Source: Marivita sp. (lineage in GTDB: Bacteria > Pseudomonadota > Alphaproteobacteria > Rhodobacterales > Rhodobacteraceae). Taken from it: DNA of 61,556 nt. Of the stretch, positions 9,348 through 19,170 are shown one piece after another. The DNA lies in contig NZ_JALEGT010000053.1 in the NCBI RefSeq assembly GCF_022763305.1, positions 1 through 61,556 on the forward strand, written 5' to 3'. Within the stretch, counting starts at the first letter, position 1. Every line of letters starts with the position of its first letter. Made by a program: the position numbers and the translations under genes. Under the pieces are notes generated by a model. That model did not search any database. It worked only from the letters and a program-made list of their open reading frames with translations, and was not told the origin of the DNA.

Positions 9348-10241
9348 TTGGACATACGCGCAATCCTGATGGGACTGGCTTTCGCGGCGATGTGGTCCTC
9401 GGCCTTTACCTCGGCGCGGATCATCGTGGCGGATGCGCCGCCTTTGATGGCGCTTGCCCTGCGCTTTGCCATTTCCGGGGCACTCGCGGTTCTGCTCGCC
9501 CGACTGATGGGCCAAAGCTGGCAGCTGACACGGAACCAGTGGAAAGCGACGATCATCTTCGGCATCTGCCAGAACGCGCTGTATCTGGGCCTCAACTTCG
9601 TGGCGATGCAGCGCATCGAAGCGTCCCTCGCCGCCATCATCGCCTCATCCATGCCCTTGCTCGTAGGCGTCGCCGGATGGGTCTTCGCAGGTCAGCGCAT
9701 TTCTCCGCTTGGGATCATCGGTCTCATCGCCGGATTCTGTGGCGTCGTCATCATCATGAGCGCGCGGCTGGGCGCCGGGGCGGATCTGCTGGGCGTCGGC
9801 CTGTGTATCCTCGGGGTGATCTCTCTGACCGTGGCGACCCTTTCGCTCAGGAACGCCAGTTCGGGCGGCAATTTCATGATGATCGTCGGCCTGCAAATGC
9901 TGATCGGCAGCGCGGTGCTCTGGCCCGTCGGTCTGGCGCTCGAAACCGCGACGGTCAACATGTCGCTCAAGCTCGTGCTGGCCTTCGCTTACACGACGCT
10001 GGTGCCCGGCCTTGCCGCGACGCTGGTCTGGTTCTGGCTGGTCAACCGCATCGGTGCGGTCAAGGCGGCGACATTTCACTTCCTCAACCCGTTCCTTGGC
10101 GTGGCGATTGCCGCCGTGATCCTGTCCGAGCAACTGGGCGCGATGGACATCCTTGGCGTGGTGATCATCACCTTCGGCATTCTGGCGGTTCAGATTGCGC
10201 GCCAGACGGGTGGGACTGAAACAAACGCCACAGCGAAGTGA
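9348..10241 (+). CDS. DMT superfamily transporter (EamA family)
   Basis: This 297-residue protein has ten hydrophobic segments arranged as two EamA repeats. The second repeat contains the typical TLVPGLAATLVWFWLVNRIGAVKAA stretch around residue 220. Members export amino acids, metabolites or drugs. The start is TTG at 9348, supported by GGAGG 5 nt upstream, and no ATG fits the family N-terminus. The 250 bp before it (9098-9347) show no gene. The next gene starts 59 bp downstream, so co-transcription with the CcdA-like gene is possible. The substrate is unknown. Confidence 0.88.
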   Translation: MDIRAILMGLAFAAMWSSAFTSARIIVADAPPLMALALRFAISGALAVLLARLMGQSWQLTRNQWKATIIFGICQNALYLGLNFVAMQRIEASLAAIIASSMPLLVGVAGWVFAGQRISPLGIIGLIAGFCGVVIIMSARLGAGADLLGVGLCILGVISLTVATLSLRNASSGGNFMMIVGLQMLIGSAVLWPVGLALETATVNMSLKLVLAFAYTTLVPGLAATLVWFWLVNRIGAVKAATFHFLNPFLGVAIAAVILSEQLGAMDILGVVIITFGILAVQIARQTGGTETNATAK

Positions 10242-10300
10242 AAACGCGTCAGCACTTGTTTGAGTGACACATCGACAGATTGCGGACTACGCATCATGTC

Positions 10301-11014
10301 ATGGAAATCGTGTTTGCGTATCTCGCGGGTCTGCTGACCCTGATCAACCCTTGCGTGATCCCCGTGCTGCCCATTGTCCTTGCGACGGCGGTACAGGCAG
10401 ATCGGCGCGGCCCTCTGGCCCTGGCGGCAGGCATGAGCCTGTCCTTTGTGGTCCTGGGTGTCAGCGTCACGGCCTTTGGCCACCTGATCGGCCTGACCGT
10501 CGACACCTTGGCGCAGATCGGTGCGTGGCTGATGGTGGCCTTCGGTCTGCTGCTGCTGGTGCCCAAAGGCTCAGCCGTCATGGTTGCTGCCACATCCAGT
10601 CTTTCGGCGCGGGCCGATGCCGGGATGAACGACCTCGACGGGCACTCCCTGCGGGGCCAATTCGCTGGTGGCGCTTTGCTCGGCGCAGTCTGGAGCCCCT
10701 GCATCGGCCCGACCCTCGGCGGCGCCATCGCGCTGGCCAGCCAGGGACAGAGCCTTGGTCATGTCACCCTCATCATGACCGCTTTCGCGCTGGGAGTGTC
10801 GAGCTTCATGCTCGCGCTGGCCTATGGCGCACGCGGCTCAATCGGCCGGCACACTGCGCGCCTCCGTCAAATCGCGATGGCCAGCCGCCCGGTGCTGGGT
10901 CTGGCCTTCCTGCTGGTCGGCACCGGCCTGCTTCTGCAATGGCACCATGCGATTGAAATCTGGCTGCTCGACAGCATGCCCGCGTGGCTCGTCGATCTGT
11001 CCGTTCGTTTTTGA
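10301..11014 (+). CDS. CcdA/DsbD-type transmembrane thiol-electron carrier
   Basis: This 237-residue membrane protein has six hydrophobic segments. It carries the paired redox cysteines of the CcdA/DsbD beta domain: Cys18 in INPCVIPVLP and Cys134 in WSPCIGPTLGG. These proteins pass reducing electrons from cytoplasmic thioredoxin to periplasmic thiol proteins, for cytochrome c maturation or disulfide reduction. ATG 10301 is chosen because it places the NPC motif at the normal distance from the N-terminus; a TTG at 10280 is possible. The thioredoxin-like gene 19 bp downstream is the obvious periplasmic electron acceptor. Confidence 0.87.
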   Translation: MEIVFAYLAGLLTLINPCVIPVLPIVLATAVQADRRGPLALAAGMSLSFVVLGVSVTAFGHLIGLTVDTLAQIGAWLMVAFGLLLLVPKGSAVMVAATSSLSARADAGMNDLDGHSLRGQFAGGALLGAVWSPCIGPTLGGAIALASQGQSLGHVTLIMTAFALGVSSFMLALAYGARGSIGRHTARLRQIAMASRPVLGLAFLLVGTGLLLQWHHAIEIWLLDSMPAWLVDLSVRF

Positions 11015-11033
11015 CCCAAAAGGAGACTGCTCA

Positions 11034-11444
11034 ATGGACCGCCGTACGTTTCTAACCCTCAGCGCCGCATCGCTGGTTGTGCCCTTCGCCGCTCAGGCCG
11101 AAGCCCTGTCCTACACACCCGGATTGGTGCAGGAAAGGCTGGCCAAAGGCGAAACCCTGTTTCTGGATTTCACCGCAAGCTGGTGCTCCACATGCCGGTC
11201 GCAGGGGCGCACTATCAACGCTCTGAAAGCGGAAAACCCCGCCTATGCGCAGGCCGTGACCTTCATCGACATCGACTGGGACACCTACGGCACATCCGAA
11301 CTGGCGCAGTCGCTCAAGATCCCGCGCCGGTCGACGCTTGTGGTCCTGAAAGGCGATCAGGAACTGGGTCGGATCGTCGCCCAGACCGGAACGGCGCAGA
11401 TCAAGGCGCTGATGGACACGGCGCTGGCCGCATCCACGTCCTGA
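11034..11444 (+). CDS. Exported thioredoxin-family protein with a twin-arginine signal
   Basis: This 136-residue protein begins MDRRTFLTLSAASLVVP, a good Tat-type signal ending near AQA (residue 22). A thioredoxin domain follows, with active site WCSTC at residues 50-54. Arg-Arg-Ser around residue 77 and the expected cis-Pro region near PRRSTLVV support the fold. AGGAG lies about 9 nt before the ATG. It forms a two-gene unit with the CcdA-like protein, so it should be kept reduced in the periplasm by that partner. The final target (an apocytochrome or other oxidised protein) cannot be read. Confidence 0.86.
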   Translation: MDRRTFLTLSAASLVVPFAAQAEALSYTPGLVQERLAKGETLFLDFTASWCSTCRSQGRTINALKAENPAYAQAVTFIDIDWDTYGTSELAQSLKIPRRSTLVVLKGDQELGRIVAQTGTAQIKALMDTALAASTS

Positions 11445-11449
11445 CCTGA

Positions 11450-12553
11450 TCAACCGATCTTGCCCCGGTTCTCGCCCACCTGCCCACGATGCAGAAGCAG
11501 GTGGTCGAGGATCACGCAGGCCATCATCGCCTCGCCCACGGGCACTGCACGAATGCCGACGCAGGGGTCGTGACGGCCCTTGGTGATGATTTCGGTCTCT
11601 TCACCCGACTTGGTGATCGTCTTGCGCGTCGACAGGATCGACGAGGTCGGCTTGACCGCAAAGCGCACAACGATGTCCTGACCGGTGGAAATTCCGCCCA
11701 GAATGCCGCCCGCGTGGTTGGACGAAAACTTCGGCATCCCGTCATTGCCCATGTAGATCTCGTCCGCATTCTGGGTCCCGGTCAGCATCGCCGACGCCAT
11801 GCCCTCACCGATCTCCACGCCCTTGACCGCGTTGATGCTCATCATCGCGGCCGCCAGATCGGTATCCAGCTTGCCATAGATGGGCGCGCCCAGCCCCGCA
11901 GGCACACCCCGCGCCACCACTTCGATGATCGCGCCGACGCTTTCGCCCGACTTGCGCAACCCGTCGAGGTAGTCGGCCCAATCTGCCGCCGCCTTGCCAT
12001 CGGGCACCCAGAACGGATTGTTCTCGATCTCGTCCCAGTCGAACCGGTCCCGGTCGATCCGGTTCGGACCCATCTGGGTCATGTATCCGGTGATCTGCAC
12101 GTCCGGCAGCAGCGCCTTGATCGCCTCGCGCGCCAGTCCACCCGCCGCCACCCGCGCCGCCGTTTCCCGCGCCGAGGACCGCCCGCCGCCGCGATAATCG
12201 CGGATACCGTATTTCTGCCAATAGGTGATGTCCGCATGACCGGGGCGGAATTTTTCCATGATGTCGGAATAATCCTTCGACCGCTGGTCGGTGTTCTCGA
12301 TCATCAACTGCACCGGCGTCCCGGTGGTCTGGCCTTCGAACACACCCGACAGGATTTTCACCTCGTCGGGTTCGCGCCGCTGCGTGGTGAACTTGTTCTG
12401 ACCCGGTTTGCGCCGGTCAAGCCAGTGCTGGATCATGCCCGCATCGATCGGCACACCCGGAGGGCACCCATCCACCGTCGCCCCAAGCGCAGGCCCGTGG
12501 CTTTCGCCCCATGTGGTGACACGGAAGAGATGTCCGAATGTGTTCAGGCTCAT
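11450..12553 (-). CDS. aroC: Chorismate synthase
   Basis: This 367-residue enzyme converts 5-enolpyruvylshikimate 3-phosphate to chorismate using reduced FMN, the last common step to aromatic amino acids. The N-terminal [15 protein letters not shown] signature is at residues 6-20, and the [18 protein letters not shown] flavin/substrate loop lies near residue 125. The ATG at 12553 gives the standard N-terminus ([10 protein letters not shown]); the longer open frame to 12721 is not supported. It converges with the thioredoxin gene (5-bp gap) and is divergent from the thiamine riboswitch operon. Confidence 0.97.
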   Translation of the reverse strand: MSLNTFGHLFRVTTWGESHGPALGATVDGCPPGVPIDAGMIQHWLDRRKPGQNKFTTQRREPDEVKILSGVFEGQTTGTPVQLMIENTDQRSKDYSDIMEKFRPGHADITYWQKYGIRDYRGGGRSSARETAARVAAGGLAREAIKALLPDVQITGYMTQMGPNRIDRDRFDWDEIENNPFWVPDGKAAADWADYLDGLRKSGESVGAIIEVVARGVPAGLGAPIYGKLDTDLAAAMMSINAVKGVEIGEGMASAMLTGTQNADEIYMGNDGMPKFSSNHAGGILGGISTGQDIVVRFAVKPTSSILSTRKTITKSGEETEIITKGRHDPCVGIRAVPVGEAMMACVILDHLLLHRGQVGENRGKIG

Positions 12554-12780
12554 TGCGCGGGTCTCCTTGGCTCTGACGTTCCTAGGGCAGGGCGGGGTTG
12601 GTCTCAAGGTGTTTCGAATGGGCTGCGCCCATCCGAGGGATGCGAGGGGCATCGTCCATTGTTCTTGAACCAATGGCGAACAATTCCCGATCCCTCGCGC
12701 TCCCCGGAGTTTATCCGGCAAGATGAAGGAGCGCAGTTTTCGGCTTGAAGACGTGGGCGCGCAGGTCTACGTCTTGCCCT

Positions 12781-12860
12781 ACCTCGGGGTGCCAGGAATT
12801 TGGCTGAGATGCGTGATGCGAACCCGTTGAACCTGAACCAGTTAACACTGGCGGAGGGAA
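12781..12860 (+). promoter_or_regulatory. TPP riboswitch (THI element)
   Basis: The conserved THI-box blocks are present in order: CTCGGGGTGCC at 12783-12793, CTGAGA at 12804-12809, an ACCCGTTGAACCTGA block ending near 12837, then the pairing GTTAACACTGGCGGAGGGA segment ending at 12859. These form the two-helix thiamine pyrophosphate aptamer. The ATG of thiB is 52 nt downstream, with an AGGAGG at 12901-12906 that the expression platform could sequester. High thiamine pyrophosphate should lower thiBPQ expression. Confidence 0.93.
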
Positions 12861-12911
12861 GGTCTGGATACGCTCCTGCTTTGCCCTCTCGCCGCAAAAC
12901 AGGAGGATGCC

Positions 12912-13901
12912 ATGAAACAGGCCCTTTCATTTGCAGCGGGACTTCTTGCGTCGACCACCTTGGTGGCTGCACAGGACACACCCGTTCTGACCGTTTATGC
13001 GGGCGATTACATCGTATCGGAATGGGGACCCGGCCCGAAGATCGAAGAGATGTTCGAGGCGCAATGCGCCTGCGACCTGCAGTTCAAGCCCGGCGATCTC
13101 TTGCCGCGGATCCTGCTCGAAGGTGCGCAGACCGATGCGGACATCGTCTTTGGCCTGAACACTGATGTCACCAAGCGCGCCCGCGAAAGCGATCTCTTTG
13201 CGCCGCATGGGCAGGACACCTCGAGCCTGACACTGCCGGTGGATTGGACCGATGACGTGTTCCTGCCCTACAATTACGGCCACACCGCCTTTATTTACAA
13301 TGAAGAGCGGATTTCGGATGTTCCAGAAAGCTTTGACGCGCTGCTGAATGCGCCCGATGACCTGAAGATCGTGATCCAGGACCCGCGCTCGTCGATCTCG
13401 GGACTGGCGCTGGTGCTCTGGGTCAAGGCCATCTACGGCGATGACGCCGAACAGGTCTGGGAAAAGCTCGCGCCGAAAATCCTCACCGTCACCAAAGGCT
13501 GGTCGGAAAGCTATGGTCTCTTCACCGATGGTGAGGCGGACATGGTGCTGAGCTACACCACCTCGCCCGCCTATCACATCATCGCCGAAGAGGACCGCAC
13601 CAAGAAGGCGGCGATCTTCCCGGAAGGACATTACTTCATGGTAGAACTGTCGGCCAAGGTGGCGGGCACGGACGTGCCGGAACTGGCGGATCAGTTTCTG
13701 GAATTCCAGCTTTCCGAAGAGTTCCAGACCATGATCGCCACCGGCAACTGGTCTTTCCCGGCCAAGCTCGATGCCTCGAAATGGCCCGAGGGGTTCAAGG
13801 AGCTGAACCTGCCGGAAAAGGTGCTCTTCTACTCCGAAGACGAAGCCGCCGCCCTGCGCGATGAAACGGTCGAGGAATGGCGTCGCGCCCTGTCTCAATA
13901 A
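12912..13901 (+). CDS. thiB: Thiamine ABC transporter, periplasmic binding protein
   Basis: This 329-residue binding protein has a signal peptide ending near VAAQ (residue 20). The mature body is typical of ThiB (VYAGDYIVSEWGPGPKIEEMFE onward), with the conserved SYTTSPAYHII segment near residue 215. It captures thiamine and its phosphates in the periplasm for ThiPQ. An AGGAGG ribosome binding site lies 5 nt before the ATG, and a TPP riboswitch precedes the gene, which strongly supports the specificity. It overlaps thiP by 25 nt. Confidence 0.95.
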   Translation: MKQALSFAAGLLASTTLVAAQDTPVLTVYAGDYIVSEWGPGPKIEEMFEAQCACDLQFKPGDLLPRILLEGAQTDADIVFGLNTDVTKRARESDLFAPHGQDTSSLTLPVDWTDDVFLPYNYGHTAFIYNEERISDVPESFDALLNAPDDLKIVIQDPRSSISGLALVLWVKAIYGDDAEQVWEKLAPKILTVTKGWSESYGLFTDGEADMVLSYTTSPAYHIIAEEDRTKKAAIFPEGHYFMVELSAKVAGTDVPELADQFLEFQLSEEFQTMIATGNWSFPAKLDASKWPEGFKELNLPEKVLFYSEDEAAALRDETVEEWRRALSQ

Positions 13902-15394
13902 TCGCCGCCTTGACCGTGGCCGGTCTGGTGACCGGCCCGGTCACGGCGGTGATCCTGCGGGCCGAGGCGTTCAGCGGGTTCCGCCCGGCAGACTGGCAGG
14001 CGCTGCGGTTCACGTTGGTGCAGGCCACGCTGTCGGCGGGGCTTAGCGTGCTTTTCGCCATCCCGGTGGCCCGCGCGCTGGCACGGAGGAGTTTCCCGGG
14101 ACGCGGGCTCCTCGCGGCGCTCCTGGGGGCGCCCTTCATCCTGCCGGTGATCGTGGCTGTGCTCGGCCTTCTGGCCGTGTTCGGCCAATCGGGGCTTCTC
14201 AATCGCCTGTTGGCCCCGTTGGGTCTGCCGGACCTGCAGATCTACGGGCTGCAGGGCGTTCTCTTGGCGCATGTGTTCTTCAACCTGCCTCTCGCGACAC
14301 GGCTGATCCTGCAAGGCTGGCTGGCCATCCCGGCCGAACATTTCCGTCTGGCGGCCACGCTGGGCATGGGACGCCGCGCCATGTGGCGATCCATCGAATA
14401 CCCGATGCTGCGCCGGATCGTGCCGGGGGCGTTTGCCGTGATCTTCGTGATCTGCCTCTCGTCCTTTGCCGTTGCACTCACGCTGGGGGGCGGGCCTCGG
14501 GCGACGACGCTGGAACTGGCGATCTACCAATCCATGCGGTTCGATTTCGACCTCGCCCGCGCCGCCGCTCTGGGCCTCCTCCAACTTGGTCTGGCATTGA
14601 CGGCCGGGTTGATTGCTCTGCGGATGACGCAGGTGCCCGTGGCGTCCAGAGGGCTGGACCGTCGCGTTCCGCGTTGGGACCGTACGAACCCGGGCGCCGT
14701 CTGTACGGATGTGCTCTGGATCGGCCTCGCGGCGCTCTTCCTGCTGACACCGCTCGCCATGGTCACTCTGAACGGTCTGGCCGGGATCACGACGCTGGGC
14801 GCATCGGTCTGGCAGGCGGCGGGGCATTCGATCCTCGTGGCGCTCGGTTCGACCGCGCTCTGCCTGCTCTGGGCGCTGCCACTGGCCACCCGCTGGGGCG
14901 AATGGCTTGGCCTTGCCGGGATCGCGCTGTCGCCATTGGTGCTGGGCATCGGGCTCTTCCTGATCGTGCGCCCCTTCGCCAACCCGTTCGACCTCGCGCT
15001 CTATGTCACAGCGACCGTGAACGCCTTTGTCAGCCTGCCCTTCGTTCTGCGCATCCTGCGCCCCGAAGCCGAGGCCATCCGCGCCGACTACACACGCTTG
15101 CGCGCCGCGCTGGGCCTGTCTGGTTGGGCATGGCTGCGATGGGTCTTTCTGCCCCGCCTGAAACGGCCCTTGGGTTTTGCGGCAGGGCTGACAGCGGCGC
15201 TCTCGATGGGGGATCTCGGTGTGATCGCGCTGTTTGCCGATCCAGACAATGCGACCCTGCCGTTGAAAGTGTACCAACTGATGGGGGCATATCGGATGGA
15301 TCAGGCGGCAGGCGGCGCGTTGTTGCTGCTCATGCTCAGCCTTGGTCTCTTCTGGGCTTTCGACAGAGGAGGGCGCGTTGGCTCTAGAACTTGA
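13877..15394 (+). CDS. thiP: Thiamine ABC transporter permease
   Basis: This 505-residue membrane protein has two fused permease halves, each with an EAA-type loop (AATLGMGRRAMWRSIEYP near residue 157 and RAALGLSGWAWLRWVFLP near 409), and about twelve membrane segments. This matches ThiP, which forms both halves of the channel in one chain. The ATG at 13877 lies inside the end of thiB (25-nt overlap), so translation is coupled. It is the second gene of the riboswitch-controlled thiBPQ operon. Confidence 0.94.
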   Translation: MASRPVSIIAALTVAGLVTGPVTAVILRAEAFSGFRPADWQALRFTLVQATLSAGLSVLFAIPVARALARRSFPGRGLLAALLGAPFILPVIVAVLGLLAVFGQSGLLNRLLAPLGLPDLQIYGLQGVLLAHVFFNLPLATRLILQGWLAIPAEHFRLAATLGMGRRAMWRSIEYPMLRRIVPGAFAVIFVICLSSFAVALTLGGGPRATTLELAIYQSMRFDFDLARAAALGLLQLGLALTAGLIALRMTQVPVASRGLDRRVPRWDRTNPGAVCTDVLWIGLAALFLLTPLAMVTLNGLAGITTLGASVWQAAGHSILVALGSTALCLLWALPLATRWGEWLGLAGIALSPLVLGIGLFLIVRPFANPFDLALYVTATVNAFVSLPFVLRILRPEAEAIRADYTRLRAALGLSGWAWLRWVFLPRLKRPLGFAAGLTAALSMGDLGVIALFADPDNATLPLKVYQLMGAYRMDQAAGGALLLLMLSLGLFWAFDRGGRVGSRT

Positions 15395-16082
15395 CCAGAT
15401 CGAGGCGCGGTCCGGCAGCTTCCGTCTCCGGGCCAACCTGACTGTCACCGAAGGGGAGCGGGTCGCCATTGTCGGCGCGTCAGGATCGGGCAAATCGACC
15501 CTGCTCGATGTGATTGCAGGCTTCCTGTCGATAACATCGGGCGCGTTGCGCTGGGCGGGTCGGGACATCAGCACCGTACCGCCGGGGCAGCGCCCGGTCA
15601 GCATCCTCTTCCAGGACACAAACCTTTTTCCGCACCTGACCGTGGGACAGAACCTGGCGCTGGCGTTGAACCCGGCTACCGGGCGGATGCGGGCAGAGGA
15701 TGCTGGGCGGATCGACGCCAGCCTTGACCGCGTGGGCCTTGCCGGCTTTGCGAGCCGCCGCCTGTCGGAAATGTCAGGTGGACAGCAGAGCCGCGCCGCG
15801 CTTGCGCGCGTGCTGTTGCAGGGACGGCCCGTGTTGCTGTTGGACGAGCCCTTTGCCGCGCTTGGGCCGGCGCTCAAGATCGAGATGCTGGATCTTGTCG
15901 CCGAGGTTGCAGCGGCCGAAGGGCTGACCGTGCTTCTTGTCTCGCACGATCCCCAGGATGCGCGTCGGTTTGCGTCAAAGACCATCGTGGTCGAGAACGG
16001 CGAGGTTGCACCGCCACAGGAAACCGGCCCCTTGCTCGACAATCCGCCGCCGGGGTTGCGGGCCTATCTTGGAGGAGAGTGA
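15378..16082 (+). CDS. thiQ: Thiamine ABC transporter ATP-binding protein
   Basis: This 234-residue ABC ATPase powers ThiBP. Walker A is GASGSGKST at residues 33-41, the signature is MSGGQ at 132-136, and Walker B is LLLDEP at 153-158. The chosen start is TTG 15378, because GGAGG lies 5 nt upstream and it gives the usual ThiQ N-terminus. The frame is open further upstream into thiP, but those residues are not family-like. It overlaps thiP by 17 nt and ends the operon before a bidirectional terminator. Confidence 0.93.
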   Translation: MALELDQIEARSGSFRLRANLTVTEGERVAIVGASGSGKSTLLDVIAGFLSITSGALRWAGRDISTVPPGQRPVSILFQDTNLFPHLTVGQNLALALNPATGRMRAEDAGRIDASLDRVGLAGFASRRLSEMSGGQQSRAALARVLLQGRPVLLLDEPFAALGPALKIEMLDLVAEVAAAEGLTVLLVSHDPQDARRFASKTIVVENGEVAPPQETGPLLDNPPPGLRAYLGGE

Positions 16083-16158
16083 CGCGTCTTAGATGATGCG
16101 CGAACCGCAGGTTTCACAGCGCATCGCCCGATCAGTGACAAACGTCATGTCTCAACGA

Positions 16159-16187
16159 AAAAGCCCCGCCGGATCGGCGGGGCTTTT
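16159..16187. terminator. Bidirectional intrinsic terminator between thiQ and petC
   Basis: A 13-bp perfect stem (AAAAGCCCCGCCG at 16159-16171, pairing with CGGCGGGGCTTTT at 16175-16187) has a 3-nt loop. A-runs and T-runs on both flanks let it stop the thi operon on the plus strand and the pet operon on the minus strand. Confidence 0.92.
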
Positions 16188-16207
16188 CCTGTTTCGAACC
16201 CGAAGGA

Positions 16208-16996
16208 TCAGTCCTTCGCGCGAGCTTTCACCGGCGCCCAGAGACGCTTGTTGGTGAGGTACAGAAGAACCGACAGAACCGTCAGGAACAGCACGCCGAC
16301 AAAACCGGCCTGCTTGCGGGCCATCAGCTTGGGTTCCGCGGCCCACATCAGGAAGGCTGCAACGTCCTGCGCCTGCTGCTCGATGGTCGCTTCAGTGCCG
16401 TCGGAGTATTCGACATCGTCACCGTAAAGCGGCGGGGCCATCGAAATCCAGCCACCGGGGAAGGCGGTGTTTTCATAGAGAATCGCACCCGCTTCTTCTT
16501 TTTCTTCGCCGGTGTAGCCGTGCAGCAGCGACGCAATGTACTCGGGTCCGCCCATGCCCTTGAAGAACTGGTTGATGCCCAGTCCGTAGGGGCCATGGAA
16601 GCCTGCGCGGGCCTTGGCCATCAGGCTCAGGTCGGGTGCGCCAGCCGCGTTGTTCTCGGGGAAGTGATCCGTCGGACGTGCCGGACGGAAGTCTTCGATT
16701 TCGTCGTCATAGACTTCAAAGAACTGGGCCGCATAGGCGCGGACCTGATCTTCCGGCATGCCGGGGCCATCTTCAGCGGACAGCGTGCGCAGCGGCACGT
16801 ACTTCATGCCGTGACAGGCCGAACAGACCTGGGTGTAGACCTGAAGACCGCGCTGCAGTTGGGCCTGATCGAAGGTCCCGAACGGGCCTTCGAACGAGAA
16901 GTCGAAGTTTTCGACATGGCCCGATGCTCCGGCGGCATATGCGCCGGAGACGGGTGCCAGGGCCAGAGTGGCCGCGAGGGCAAGTTTCTTGAGCAT
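16208..16996 (-). CDS. petC: Cytochrome c1 of the bc1 complex
   Basis: This 262-residue protein has a signal peptide (residues 1-21, AYA-A) and haem c site CSACH (Cys58, Cys61, His62). A C-terminal membrane anchor ([19 protein letters not shown]) follows RKQ near residue 230. It carries electrons from the Rieske protein to soluble or membrane-bound cytochrome c in the periplasm. The [11 protein letters not shown] region is where the axial methionine is expected. It is the last gene of petABC, 17 bp after petB, and is followed by the shared terminator at 16159-16187. Confidence 0.96.
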   Translation of the reverse strand: MLKKLALAATLALAPVSGAYAAGASGHVENFDFSFEGPFGTFDQAQLQRGLQVYTQVCSACHGMKYVPLRTLSAEDGPGMPEDQVRAYAAQFFEVYDDEIEDFRPARPTDHFPENNAAGAPDLSLMAKARAGFHGPYGLGINQFFKGMGGPEYIASLLHGYTGEEKEEAGAILYENTAFPGGWISMAPPLYGDDVEYSDGTEATIEQQAQDVAAFLMWAAEPKLMARKQAGFVGVLFLTVLSVLLYLTNKRLWAPVKARAKD

Positions 16997-17013
16997 TGTT
17001 CGCGTGTCCTTTC

Positions 17014-18360
17014 TTACTCGGCCGGGGTCGCTGCAGCAGCGCCGTCGTTGGTCGAGGACTTGCCGTAATGCGCCTTGAAGTCATCCTCGATGGTGTCCGG
17101 CTGCGGCAGCGGCTTTTCAAGCACGCCCAGCAGCGGCAGGATCACGAGGAAATAGGCGAACCAGTAGGTGGAGCCGATCAGGGCGATATAGGGGTAGATG
17201 CCTTCTGCCGGCATGGCGCCAACCCACATCAGAACGAAGAAGTTCACGACGAAGAGCCAGAACCACCACTTGAACATCGGGCGGTAGCGGCCGGAGCGCA
17301 CCGACGATGTGTCAAGCCACGGCACCAGCGCCATCACGACAATCGCGCCGAACATCGCCAGAACACCGAAGAACTTGGCGTCGACGATACCACCGGTCAG
17401 GAAGTTTGCCGCGATCACGACCCAGACGTCGCCGTCAAAGGCGCGAAGGATGGCGTAGAAGGGCAAGAAGTACCATTCCGGAACGATATGCGCCGGTGTC
17501 GCCAGCGGGTTCGCTTCGATGTAGTTGTCCGGGTGGCCCAGGTAATTCGGCATGAAGCCGACAACCGCGAAGAACACGACCAGAACAATCGCCAGCGCGA
17601 ACAGGTCCTTGATCACGAAATAGGGCCAGAAGGGCAGGGTGTCTTTCTCGGCATCCGCCTTCGAGGTGCGACGCACTTCTACACCGGTCGGGTTGTTGTT
17701 GCCCGTGGTGTGGAAGGCCCAGATGTGCACGATCACGAGACCGGCAATCACGAAGGGCAGCAGATAGTGCAGCGAGAAGAAGCGGTTCAGCGTGGCGTTG
17801 TCCACGGCCGGTCCGCCCAGCAGCCAGGTCTGGATCGATTCACCGATGAACGGGATCGCACCAAAGAGGCCGGTGATCACGGTCGCACCCCAGAAGGACA
17901 TCTGTCCCCACGGAAGCACGTAACCCATGAACGCGGTGCCCATCATCAAGAGGTAGATCAGCATGCCGATGATCCACGTGATCTCGCGCGGCGCCTTGTA
18001 GGAGCCGTAGTAGAGACCGCGGAAGATATGCGCATATACGGCGACAAAGAACAGCGATGCGCCGTTCATGTGCAGGTAGCGCAGCATCGCGCCGCCATTC
18101 ACGTTGCGCATGATGTGTTCGATCGAGCCGAAAGCGAGATCGACATGCGGCGTGTAGTGCATCACCAGAACGATGCCGGTGATGATCTGCAGCGCCAGAC
18201 AGAACGCAAGAACGATGCCCCAGATCCACATCCAGTTCAGGTTCTTGGGTGTGGGGATCATCAGGGTGTCATAGAGCAAGCCAACGATCGGCAGCCGCGA
18301 GTGCAGCCACTTTTCTCCGCCGGTCGACGGCTCGTAATGGTCGTGTGGAATTCCAGACAT
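17014..18360 (-). CDS. petB: Cytochrome b of the bc1 complex
   Basis: This 448-residue integral membrane protein carries hemes bL and bH and the quinol oxidation and reduction sites. Characteristic elements are [19 protein letters not shown] near residue 68, [18 protein letters not shown] near 145 and the quinol-site PEWYF motif near 300. The C-terminal tail is the longer form seen in Rhodobacter-type cytochrome b rather than a split b6/subunit IV. It sits between petA (12-bp gap) and petC (17-bp gap) in one operon. Confidence 0.97.
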   Translation of the reverse strand: MSGIPHDHYEPSTGGEKWLHSRLPIVGLLYDTLMIPTPKNLNWMWIWGIVLAFCLALQIITGIVLVMHYTPHVDLAFGSIEHIMRNVNGGAMLRYLHMNGASLFFVAVYAHIFRGLYYGSYKAPREITWIIGMLIYLLMMGTAFMGYVLPWGQMSFWGATVITGLFGAIPFIGESIQTWLLGGPAVDNATLNRFFSLHYLLPFVIAGLVIVHIWAFHTTGNNNPTGVEVRRTSKADAEKDTLPFWPYFVIKDLFALAIVLVVFFAVVGFMPNYLGHPDNYIEANPLATPAHIVPEWYFLPFYAILRAFDGDVWVVIAANFLTGGIVDAKFFGVLAMFGAIVVMALVPWLDTSSVRSGRYRPMFKWWFWLFVVNFFVLMWVGAMPAEGIYPYIALIGSTYWFAYFLVILPLLGVLEKPLPQPDTIEDDFKAHYGKSSTNDGAAAATPAE

Positions 18361-18372
18361 TCGCGCGTCTCC

Positions 18373-18951
18373 TTATCCCAGCAGGATTGTTGTTTCGTCG
18401 ACGAATTCCGCCGGTGGCACTGGCAGGTTCTGCGGTGCCGGCCCTTTGCGGATGCGACCGGATGTGTCGTAGTGCGAGCCGTGGCACGGGCAGAACCAGC
18501 CACCGACGCCACCGTCCAGTGCATAATCGCCGGCATTGCCCAGCGGAACGCAGCCAAGGTGTGTACACACACCCATCTGAACCAGCCATTCGCCGGCTTC
18601 ATCCATGGCGCGGTTTTCGTCGGTTGCTTCGGCCGAACCATCAAGGTTTGCGTTGCGTGCGACCGGATCGACCAGATCACCCAGATCGACGCTGCGTGCT
18701 GCCTCGATCTCTTCGGCGGTGCGGCGGCGGATGAAGACCGGCTTGCCGAGCCATTTTACAGTGATCTGAGAGCCTTCTGCTACGCCCGACACGTCCACTC
18801 GAATCGAGGACAGGGCCAAAACGTCAGCCGACGGGTTCATCTGGTTGACCAGAGGCCAAACCGCGGCACCGGTGGCAACCGCGCCTGCGCCGGCTGTGGC
18901 GTAGTACAGGAAGTCCCTCCGGGTGCCTTCGTGGTGTTCTGCGTTGGACAC
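18373..18951 (-). CDS. petA: Rieske iron-sulfur subunit of the bc1 complex
   Basis: This 192-residue protein has a Tat-type N-terminus ([17 protein letters not shown], residues 10-26) that stays as a membrane anchor, followed by the Rieske domain. Cluster ligands are Cys129 and His131 in CTHLGC and Cys154 and His157 in CPCHGSH; Cys134 and Cys156 form the usual disulfide. The start is GTG at 18951, which gives the normal [16 protein letters not shown]-terminus with GGAGA upstream; the open frame to 18990 is not family-like. It is first in petABC. Confidence 0.95.
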   Translation of the reverse strand: MSNAEHHEGTRRDFLYYATAGAGAVATGAAVWPLVNQMNPSADVLALSSIRVDVSGVAEGSQITVKWLGKPVFIRRRTAEEIEAARSVDLGDLVDPVARNANLDGSAEATDENRAMDEAGEWLVQMGVCTHLGCVPLGNAGDYALDGGVGGWFCPCHGSHYDTSGRIRKGPAPQNLPVPPAEFVDETTILLG

Positions 18952-19170
18952 GAGGTTATCTCCATTTAACGGCCGATCATCTGGCCACAATACGGGTTGG
19001 GCCGACCCTGGGGGCGGCGCTCCGAGGCGCTATTTAGCGGGCTACCCCCTAGCCGTCCACCTCCAGAAGACCTAGGTTAGGGATAAGCGCCGAAGTGTCG
19101 CGGTAAATGGCACTGACCTTGCAGGATTGGCGTGGTAGTGACGCGACAAACACGAAACGGACGGCCCACC

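Noticed and set aside
13895-16042. A 715-codon minus-strand frame opposite thiP and thiQ
   Set aside because: thiP and thiQ have full family motifs and a riboswitch-driven operon. The antisense product is a Gln/Arg-rich shadow with no domain.
18393-18404. TTCGTCGACGAA as a fifth GTCGAC palindrome
   Set aside because: It is a single 12-bp palindrome inside the petA coding sequence with no twin, so it does not share the design of the four paired elements.
16996-18969. A 657-codon plus-strand frame opposite petA and petB
   Set aside because: It mirrors the strongly conserved cytochrome b and Rieske genes and has no recognisable protein features.
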